IMG/VR virus record: IMGVR_UViG_3300009378_000037
Coordinates: 1-29,446 of that record
Source: a virus
Reading direction: 5' to 3' (one strand)
Length of the DNA: 29,446 bases
The position numbers were made by a program, and so were the translations under genes. Shown piece by piece: positions 23,707 to 29,446 of this stretch. Under the pieces are notes generated by a model. It had not been told where the DNA came from. It did no database searches and worked only from the letters and a program-made list of their open reading frames with translations. How positions within the stretch are numbered: the first letter of the stretch is position 1; each line of letters begins with the position of its first letter.

Positions 23707-24585
23707 TCAGGATGTGAAGTTGTAAAAGCCATCGGAGTCTGGCAGTATTATTCCCTCTTGTGGATATGAGATTTCCACTATATTCTCCTCAACTTTGACT
23801 ATAGGGCGATCATCATTCAAACCCTCGCCTACCAAGTATCCTAAAACTCTAATTTTAACTTCTGATGTGAATTCTCTGGCGTCTTCTCCAAGATTGGCTG
23901 AGTTGTTATTGTGAGAGATTCCCTGTTCTATGAAGCCTTCATATAGATGGCCGCTTTGACGCATAACAAATCCATTAATTTGACCAGTCCTGCCGAGGAA
24001 AGGAGCTATAAGATCATTCATTTGCTGTTGATAGTCTGATTTGATTGATATCTTATATTCTACATTGATGTATATCGGTATAGGAATAGACAATGTTTTG
24101 ATGACAACCTTTCGATTGACACGTGGTGACCACCGCTGAATCGATCCTGATATGCTTGTGCGTGGTCCGGCTACGGTAGCGAAATTTCGAGTCTTGTCGT
24201 CGACTATTTTGCGAGCTATGACCATACGACCGGTTCGTCCGTTCTTTTTGGCAGAAAACGTTTGGGCTTGGAACCCGCCTTTTCTTGCAGGATCTTTTGT
24301 TATTCCTGTTCTCTCGATGCTGACCAGTGGCAGCTTTAAATTACCAGCATCATCACGCAAATCTTTATTGTGTTTAATTTGAAATGCTCTCTCTGGAGCT
24401 TGCCAAATAACAGGGACTTTTTTGAAGCCATCATTTGATACCGTACTTAAGTCTAGGTCTTCACTTAACCACTTCTGTATAGCTCTATCAATATTCTCTA
24501 TATCGGAGGCTAACATACCTATCTCAGAAAGCCTCAGATCAATTCCGGCTGGTAACATGGCAAAATCAAAATTATCAGGTAGCAT
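23707..24585 (-). CDS. 15: Tail terminator / sheath stabiliser (gp15-like)
   Basis: 292 residues from the ATG at 24585, preceded by AAAGGGA and overlapping the previous gene by 11 bases; a longer frame to 24651 would overlap 77 bases and adds no conserved residues. The pattern GFKKVPVIWQAPERAFQIKHN...LKLPLVSIERTGI, followed by VIKTLSIPIPIYINVEYKISIKSDYQQQMNDLIAPFLG, matches the layout of T4 gp15 (RVPITYAS..., LPRINL..., PIKMIYELSIFTRYEDDM...). It should cap the tail and join it to the neck. A basic stretch at 120-165 (KKNGRTGRMVIARKIVDDKTR) is longer than in T4. Confidence 0.72.
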   Translation of the reverse strand: MLPDNFDFAMLPAGIDLRLSEIGMLASDIENIDRAIQKWLSEDLDLSTVSNDGFKKVPVIWQAPERAFQIKHNKDLRDDAGNLKLPLVSIERTGITKDPARKGGFQAQTFSAKKNGRTGRMVIARKIVDDKTRNFATVAGPRTSISGSIQRWSPRVNRKVVIKTLSIPIPIYINVEYKISIKSDYQQQMNDLIAPFLGRTGQINGFVMRQSGHLYEGFIEQGISHNNNSANLGEDAREFTSEVKIRVLGYLVGEGLNDDRPIVKVEENIVEISYPQEGIILPDSDGFYNFTS

Positions 24586-25066
24586 CAAACAATCCCTTTC
24601 TGGCTTTACGGCAGCGGGCAGATATTTCAAAACCGTGCTCCACTTGACCAAACAATTTCTTCTGTTCAGCTAGTTTTACAATCTCGTAAAAATAATCCCC
24701 GTATAATACAAAGTCGCCTTCTCTTACAAATAAGTTTTGATCATCCTCAAGTCTTCGCTTATGAAAGTGAACATTTATTTCTGTTTCTTTGTCTAATCCG
24801 GCGCCCTCTAAATAATTAGTAGTGTGACCAGTAAACTCTACCAAGGCAAAAACTCTGACAGGTGACAAGAATGTTTTCTCTATTGCTTCACCATATAGAT
24901 CATGAAACTTTGTTGTCTCAATATCAATAGAGTAATACAATATCTGTTGGCCTATGACCTTTTCAATTAACTCGTCGTTAACTTGTTTTACAAGGTCTCG
25001 CTCCTTCTTGCCTAGGAATAAAGGAGGGGGAGCTGCAGTTGGTCTTTTCCATTCGTTATCAGACAT
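24575..25066 (-). CDS. 14: Neck protein (gp14-like)
   Basis: 163 residues. It likely joins the portal region to the tail. PPPLFLGKKERDLVKQVNDELIEKVIGQQILYYSI, LYGEAIEKTFLSPV, NVHFHKRRLED and REGDFVLYGDYFYEIVKLAEQKKLFGQ follow the order of T4 gp14 (dimer helix, YY, LYGE/FGED, F-S-x-F, EGD-L-IYFP, LFEI, FYQLG). It is shorter than T4 gp14 (256). The ATG at 25066 follows AGGATAAGAAG and begins 4 bases after the previous stop. Confidence 0.72.
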   Translation of the reverse strand: MSDNEWKRPTAAPPPLFLGKKERDLVKQVNDELIEKVIGQQILYYSIDIETTKFHDLYGEAIEKTFLSPVRVFALVEFTGHTTNYLEGAGLDKETEINVHFHKRRLEDDQNLFVREGDFVLYGDYFYEIVKLAEQKKLFGQVEHGFEISARCRKARKGLFDAT

Positions 25067-25070
25067 CTTC

Positions 25071-26357
25071 TTATCCTACAAAGATTGGCAAAGGGGAGTG
25101 CTTGAATAGATCTGCTGCCGTTTCGGCGATCTCTGAGTCTGCTTTTGCCAATTCTTTATATGTGACAGAATCTAATATTTCCATCAACTTGTCTCGCAGT
25201 TGTTGTTGCTCTTCTTTTGCTTGTAACAAAAGCTCTGAGTGATTTAGTGTTACGCTTTCGCCAGGAATAGGTATTGTCGTAAACTTGCCGCGAATCTGAC
25301 CCAGCATCTCTTTGCACAAGGCTAGGGCGTACTTTCTAATCCATTGTTTACCAATAGCGTTAATGTTTCCAAACGGAATATTATCAAACGGAATAGTGTT
25401 TAGATTGTTCACTCCATTGACGCCATCCTCGTATCTATCATTGGAGTCCCAAGCATTTGCTCCGTCAATATAGAATTCTACCCACATACGATCTTGTTCG
25501 GTGAAGCCCCAAAAGCTAGGATTGGGATATAGTCTTAAAAAATTATCTTTAATCTCGTAGGCATAATGTGATGTTCTCGTGTATATGGAATCTTCGTACA
25601 TGACAGCTTGTAATTTATTTTGCCATGTCGGAACAACCTCAAAAGTAGAGTCGTCGGCAAATTGGCCATATGTTCCCATGTTGCCTACCACGCCAACACC
25701 ACCATAGTAGCCGTAGAATCGCCACATAGCACGAGGAGATTTGTAATGAACCTTAGTGACTACTACACGTTTATTTCCAACAGCACCGGAGAACGGGACG
25801 GCATTACCCTTGACATCAACACCAGAATCTGATGCACTAATGATAATACTCTGTAGGTCATAATCTTGTTGATTTACAACCACTCCAAAGGAGGCAGAAT
25901 ATATTCTTTCTGTGCCACCGTAGCCGCCAATGGTGGCCAGTCCATCACCGACCTTCCGAGCCTGTGCGTAATTAAATCTAGGGTACTTTAAATTTACATT
26001 TGAGCCACTTAAGCTGTCACCATCAGAAAAGTTTCCAAGGTGATCAAACGTTCCAGTCGCATTGCCAAGGGTGCTGCCCAGCATATTCTTGCTTTGGTGT
26101 AAATTGATTATATAAGAATATTCTAATACTGCCTCTTCGTATGCAGCATAGACATTAGATGGAGTCATCTCTATGTCTACAACGTCGCCGCCAAGTTTTT
26201 TGTAAACATAATCTACTTGAAGGGCAGCGCCATTTAGAAAGTCTTGAGAGCCTGAATAGATCCCAAATGGAACAGCGGCTGCAACATCTCCTACGGTTCC
26301 TGTAGCTGGTAATATTATTGAGTTTGTAGTTGATGATGGGGACAAGCTTGTTGGCAT
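25071..26357 (-). CDS. 13: Neck protein (gp13-like)
   Basis: 428 residues. The C-terminal third (FDNIPFGNINAIGKQWIRKYALALCKEMLGQIRGKF...IPIPGESVTLNHSELLLQAKEEQQQLRDKLMEIL, ending SPLPIFVG) is characteristic of neck proteins in distant T4-like phages. The N-terminal region is Ser/Thr rich and glycine-rich loops sit in the middle (GYYGGVGVVGNMG). Gene order gp13-gp14-gp15-sheath-tube as in T4 supports the assignment. The ATG at 26357 follows AAGGAACC, and a TAAATAGT element lies 31 nt upstream, marking a likely start of the late transcript after the endonuclease gene. Confidence 0.78.
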   Translation of the reverse strand: MPTSLSPSSTTNSIILPATGTVGDVAAAVPFGIYSGSQDFLNGAALQVDYVYKKLGGDVVDIEMTPSNVYAAYEEAVLEYSYIINLHQSKNMLGSTLGNATGTFDHLGNFSDGDSLSGSNVNLKYPRFNYAQARKVGDGLATIGGYGGTERIYSASFGVVVNQQDYDLQSIIISASDSGVDVKGNAVPFSGAVGNKRVVVTKVHYKSPRAMWRFYGYYGGVGVVGNMGTYGQFADDSTFEVVPTWQNKLQAVMYEDSIYTRTSHYAYEIKDNFLRLYPNPSFWGFTEQDRMWVEFYIDGANAWDSNDRYEDGVNGVNNLNTIPFDNIPFGNINAIGKQWIRKYALALCKEMLGQIRGKFTTIPIPGESVTLNHSELLLQAKEEQQQLRDKLMEILDSVTYKELAKADSEIAETAADLFKHSPLPIFVG

Positions 26358-26387
26358 TATGATGGTTCCTTATGCTCTCTTTCACAT

Positions 26388-26395
26388 TAAATAGT
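26388..26395 (-). promoter_or_regulatory. Late-type element TAAATAGT upstream of the gp13-like gene
   Basis: Sense ACTATTTA in the 43-bp gap after the endonuclease gene, 31 bases before the ATG at 26357. Confidence 0.55.
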
Positions 26396-26400
26396 TTTGT

Positions 26401-27831
26401 CTATGACAAAAGCATCTCATAAATATTAGAACCGCAACCGTATATCTTAAACACCCCTGCTTCCTTTGCTACTTCTTTCTCTGGCTTGTTTGGTTGAGCA
26501 CGATATGTAAATCTGTTGAATCTAGTTCTGCCGTCTGTATACCAATAGTCTGCTTTGGTTTCGCCTATAAGAGTGAAGCCTGTTTTTAAATATCCTTTAC
26601 CCTCGCCGAATCTTCTGTCGGCATAGGTTAGAATGCCATTGTATTTTTCTTGTCTCGCCCACTTTTTGGCTTGCTTTAGAAGTTTTGAAAGTCCGCCGAC
26701 GACAATTGTGTCGAGTTCCGATGAAAGGCGAGCAATTTCAATCATCTTTGCTTCTCGGTATTTGCGATGGAAAGATGTTCGCAGAGAGAGTGCCATCACG
26801 AGAGTGTCATGGTGATATAGGCCAAATGTGATCTTGCTGGGTGTGTTGCCCGATATGTGAGTTTTGTTGAAGAAGGTTTTTGAGTCTGTTCTTGGCACGA
26901 TTCTTGCAACACATTTGCGGGCAAAGATTCTCTCATTTGACTTACCTATTCGCTGGCGAATCATCGACTCTATTATCTCTTGCTTTTCTCGCCACTCGTC
27001 TGAGAAGATGTGAAAGAGTTGAATGTCTTGTTCTCTGCAGCTGTTTGTTTTATCAAAATGATATGTCTTGCCTTTACGTTCTTCTGAGTGCCAATATAAG
27101 CCGTTGTACTCAATAGCGAATTTGTGTTCTGGTAAATGTATGTCGAGCTCTTGTGGAGTGATGATGGAGCGAGTGTTGGACTGAAAGTTTTCAATTCCTG
27201 TTTCAGCGATGATCTTTCTTAAATCTCGTTCTGGTTTTGAGTATTTATTGATCGGATAACATTCGTGACAGAGGCTGCCTCGCTCTAAAGTTTGAAGGGT
27301 TCTCTCACAAATGGAGTTGCACTTGCGGCATTTACAAGAGATATATTGCTTTTGTCGTGATTCGTAGTCGATGTTGGTATAATCAAAGTGCCAATCATTC
27401 TCTCTTTCTTTGAGTCTCGTCAATAAAGTCTCTTTATCGATGCGACTGTTTGCTGTCATTTTGTCTATTGCTGTGGAGGTGTGTGTTTTGCCGTGGAACG
27501 GATTTCCGGTACCAGTATATTTCCTTGAACACTCTCTAAGTTTTGTTAGTGTCTCCTTTGTGTGACCTTTGTTCCAAGTTGTTTTAATCTTTCCACCTAT
27601 TCTGCCAGCTTCTGCTGCTGCCAGATTCGCATGTGACTTACAGTACTTCTTGAACATGAACGACACGTATCTGGTTTCGCTACCGCACTCTACACACATT
27701 GGCTGTGTGCTGTTATGGATGTATTTAATGGTGTAGTCTTTTGATTTTATTTTGTGACGGTGTTGGAGGTGTGTCGCAAGTGCTCGTGTAGATTTGAGCG
27801 TTTCATTACAAATAGCGCAGATAGTTGTCAC
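26401..27831 (-). CDS. Homing endonuclease, restriction/Vsr-like fold (EDxHD type) with zinc finger
   Basis: 476 residues, GTG start at 27831 with AAGGAG six bases upstream. Domains: a C2H2-type zinc finger at 5-26 (C5-x2-C8-x12-H21-x4-H26); a CxxC segment at 45-63; NUMOD3-like DNA-binding repeats (GRIGGKIKTTWNKGHTKET, NPFHGKTHTSTA) at 76-120; a zinc ribbon with C165, C167, C170, C174, C187, C190; and a nuclease core with KPERDL near 198, D229, E240-Y-N-G-L-Y-W-H247 and FHIFSDEW at 272-279. The C-terminal ~150 residues look GNAT-like (GLYHHDTLVMALSL, IEIARL, YADRRFGEGKGYLKTGF). It interrupts the otherwise continuous capsid-neck order and probably spread by homing. Confidence 0.85.
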   Translation of the reverse strand: MTTICAICNETLKSTRALATHLQHRHKIKSKDYTIKYIHNSTQPMCVECGSETRYVSFMFKKYCKSHANLAAAEAGRIGGKIKTTWNKGHTKETLTKLRECSRKYTGTGNPFHGKTHTSTAIDKMTANSRIDKETLLTRLKERENDWHFDYTNIDYESRQKQYISCKCRKCNSICERTLQTLERGSLCHECYPINKYSKPERDLRKIIAETGIENFQSNTRSIITPQELDIHLPEHKFAIEYNGLYWHSEERKGKTYHFDKTNSCREQDIQLFHIFSDEWREKQEIIESMIRQRIGKSNERIFARKCVARIVPRTDSKTFFNKTHISGNTPSKITFGLYHHDTLVMALSLRTSFHRKYREAKMIEIARLSSELDTIVVGGLSKLLKQAKKWARQEKYNGILTYADRRFGEGKGYLKTGFTLIGETKADYWYTDGRTRFNRFTYRAQPNKPEKEVAKEAGVFKIYGCGSNIYEMLLS

Positions 27832-27840
27832 TTGTTCTCC

Positions 27841-27900
27841 TTATAGTGGTGGTGGCAGCCTTCGTGAAAAGAGCCTTTGAATAAATTGTCTTTTCATCAT
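27841..27900 (-). CDS. Possible 19-codon upstream ORF of the endonuclease gene
   Basis: ATG ATG at 27900 opens MMKRQFIQRLFSRRLPPPL and stops at TAA (27843-27841), whose following bases are the ribosome-binding AAGGAG of the endonuclease. The first ATG lies six bases after a perfect TATAAT, so the transcript would be nearly leaderless. The peptide is strongly basic and ends in three prolines before the stop, a context known to slow ribosomes. It may be a regulatory leader peptide or a chance frame; short length limits certainty. Confidence 0.35.
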   Translation of the reverse strand: MMKRQFIQRLFSRRLPPPL

Positions 27901-27906
27901 AAACCT

Positions 27907-27935
27907 ATTATAACACACAATAAGTAGTTTGTAAA
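27907..27935 (-). promoter_or_regulatory. Sigma70-like promoter of the endonuclease gene
   Basis: Sense strand reads TTTACA (27935-27930), a 17-base spacer, then TATAAT (27912-27907): five of six and six of six consensus matches. It lies between the capsid terminator and the endonuclease start. Confidence 0.8.
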
Positions 27936-28016
27936 GTGAATAAAGGGTGTAATAACACTTTCGCTTGTGTGATAATTTTGGGGGTCTCGCTGTGTTGTTC
28001 GACTACTAGGCCAAAT

Positions 28017-28049
28017 AAAAAAGCCCCACCTTCCGAAGAAAGTGGGACT
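28017..28049 (-). terminator. Rho-independent terminator after the major capsid gene
   Basis: On the minus strand a 12-bp stem (two G-U pairs) closes a UUCG tetraloop and is followed by six T. Arms are 28038-28049 and 28022-28033. It isolates the capsid transcript from the endonuclease gene. Confidence 0.9.
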
Positions 28050-28072
28050 CTTTAAATGCTCTCTAAATGGTA

Positions 28073-29446
28073 TTAGGAGCCGCTTTCGCCCATCATTCCT
28101 CGAATAACAACTAGGCCATACATATCTGGACGTACCATTTTCTTGGCATATCTTGTCATGACGCCCTTACGAGGTACGAAATCCTCTGGTCCGAAGATTG
28201 TCGGTGTTGTCTGGAGAGGTACGTATGGTGAGTATACATATCCTGATTCTAGGAAACTAGAACCTCTGCGACCAATCAGAACAACATTGCGTAAGAAGTA
28301 AGGATCAACGATAACGTCGAACTTCTTAGAAATGCTTCCAACTTTGACTGCTCCTACTGAGCCCTTCTCGTCATCATGTGTGACTGAACCACGGAATCCA
28401 GCAGTAAACTCAAGGATATTTGCCACTTCAGGTGATACCACGATGAAGTTAGCTCCGCCTCGGAGAGTCTTGCGATGGATTTGTGCAGATACATCATTGA
28501 TGGTTTCGACTAGAGTCTCATACCATTCAGATACAGTACCTGTGAAGTCTGGAGCTTTTGTAGAAGCGCCTACTTCTGCACCTGTAGTACGGTTCACAAA
28601 GAGACCAGGACTACGTGCCCAATAGTAAGTGCCTGCAGTTGCACCGTTCACAAGGTCAGCTAGAATCTCACGGTCAATCTCAAGAGCAATCTGCTCTGAA
28701 AGGATTGAAGTAAGTTCAACCTCTGCGTCCAAGTTGTGGTAAGCATTGAGGTCTTGACCGAGTTCCGGTGTCCATTTCGCTTTCAACTTCTTGGTCTTCG
28801 CTGTGATAGCGATTGAGTCAACCTTGATGTCGATCTCTGGGATGTTGGCTTCGCCTTCAAGTCCCCATTCAGCCTGACCTACGATTGCACCTACAGCACT
28901 TGCAGCAGTTAAATCATCTGTTTGAGCCCAAGACACTGTGTTTGCTGATGAAGTAAGAGCAGCGGCGATTTGGATGCTCATAGCTTCAGCAGTACCTGAG
29001 TATGCACCATCGACACCAGTTCCAATCCAAACAGTCTCAAGACGAGTAGTAGCAGAGCCACTATAACGAGTTTGGCGGCGAACTAGACGAGCAGCAACAG
29101 TACCATCGCTTTTTTCTACTACTCCAAGTCCGCTAGAACTAGAGACACTAAAAGATTGTGGACCATTTGTATCAACTTGATCCAAGCCTGATACTAATAC
29201 AGATACACGAGCAACCTCAGTAGAACCGCTAACCATGTCTGCGTCAAAGCGCACTTCAGCGGTTATGCCAGCATCATCGCCAAAAGTACCATAGTTGATC
29301 ACCAATGGCGTCAATGTGATACCGTCAGCAGTAGAAGAACCAGTTGCTGAAGTATAACCATTGTTCAAGTAATATGGGCCACCGTTCTGGGTACCTACGT
29401 TCCTTGAAAGATCAATTCCACTCACCATACCAGAACCTACTTTATC
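28073..29446 (-). CDS. 23: Major capsid protein (gp23-like), N-terminus cut by the window
   Basis: 457 residues are visible; the frame stays open to the window edge (DKVGSG precedes the first in-window ATG at 29428), so the true start and prohead-protease site are outside. The core KLKAKWTPELGQDLNAYHNL and AEVELTSILSEQIALEIDREIL is a hallmark of T4-type capsid proteins. Further matches are FIVVSPEVANILE, VIDVDPYF-type DVIVDPYFLRNVVLIGRRG and YSPYVPLQTTPTIFGPEDFVPRKGVMTRYAKKMVRPDMYG. It forms the hexameric capsid lattice. A strong terminator follows 23 bases after the stop. Confidence 0.95.
   Translation of the reverse strand, partial: DKVGSGMVSGIDLSRNVGTQNGGPYYLNNGYTSATGSSTADGITLTPLVINYGTFGDDAGITAEVRFDADMVSGSTEVARVSVLVSGLDQVDTNGPQSFSVSSSSGLGVVEKSDGTVAARLVRRQTRYSGSATTRLETVWIGTGVDGAYSGTAEAMSIQIAAALTSSANTVSWAQTDDLTAASAVGAIVGQAEWGLEGEANIPEIDIKVDSIAITAKTKKLKAKWTPELGQDLNAYHNLDAEVELTSILSEQIALEIDREILADLVNGATAGTYYWARSPGLFVNRTTGAEVGASTKAPDFTGTVSEWYETLVETINDVSAQIHRKTLRGGANFIVVSPEVANILEFTAGFRGSVTHDDEKGSVGAVKVGSISKKFDVIVDPYFLRNVVLIGRRGSSFLESGYVYSPYVPLQTTPTIFGPEDFVPRKGVMTRYAKKMVRPDMYGLVVIRGMMGESGS

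Noticed and set aside
1-29446. tRNA genes, CRISPR arrays, insertion sequences, integrase or attachment sites
   Set aside because: No cloverleaf-like segment, regularly spaced repeats, transposase or integrase was seen in the gaps or frames; the gaps are short and mostly explained by promoters and terminators.

Overview
This window is a stretch of a T4-like (tailed, contractile-tail) bacteriophage genome. Every convincing gene lies on the minus strand. Genes are densely packed and many start/stop pairs overlap (ATGA, TTGA, TGATG, TAATG). The phage assignment rests on recognisable T4-type proteins: major capsid protein (gp23 type), neck proteins (gp13/gp14 type), a gp15-type tail terminator, tail sheath, tail tube, tape measure, baseplate proteins, a UvsX recombinase, a gp41-type helicase, a gp32-type single-stranded DNA-binding protein and an RNase H/FEN-type 5' nuclease. 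The host is probably Gram-negative, because a tiny protein carries a lipobox. I cannot name the host. The phage looks distant from T4: it has a family-A (Pol I-type) polymerase instead of family B, and a class II ribonucleotide reductase.

Layout in transcription order (right to left). (1) 29446-28073: major capsid protein, cut by the window edge and closed by a strong UUCG-loop terminator. (2) 27935-26401: a sigma70-like promoter, a 19-codon upstream ORF and a large restriction-fold (EDxHD-like) homing endonuclease, placed between capsid and neck genes. (3) 26357-15021: neck, tail and baseplate genes. Late-type start sites are suggested by a recurring TAAATAGT element (sense ACTATTTA) just upstream of several genes. 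(4) 15017-8709: a 1015-residue virion protein, a 398-residue unknown, PolA and a divergent FtsZ/tubulin-like protein, all overlapping and so probably translationally coupled. (5) 8659-5567: SSB, a 37-residue lipoprotein between two base-pair-covarying hairpins, Dam methylase and UvsX. (6) 5538-4328: two adjacent genes with the same N-terminal leader (K2, E6-N7-W8, then L/I-x-E), which looks like a capsid-targeting sequence cut by the prohead protease. They follow a late-type element inside an otherwise early/replication block. (7) 4295-1: a small unknown gene, the 5' nuclease, the replicative helicase, an HNH endonuclease and the start of the class II RNR. This block has two strong sigma70-type promoters.

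Replication and nucleotide genes (RNR, helicase, 5' nuclease, UvsX, SSB, PolA) form a nearly complete replisome, but no proofreading exonuclease, primase, clamp or clamp loader is visible here. The most unusual items are the putative capsid-packaged cargo pair, the degenerate tubulin-like protein, the paired covarying hairpins around the lipoprotein gene, and an identical 27-bp sequence encoding the same peptide at the UvsX N-terminus and the tail-tube C-terminus.
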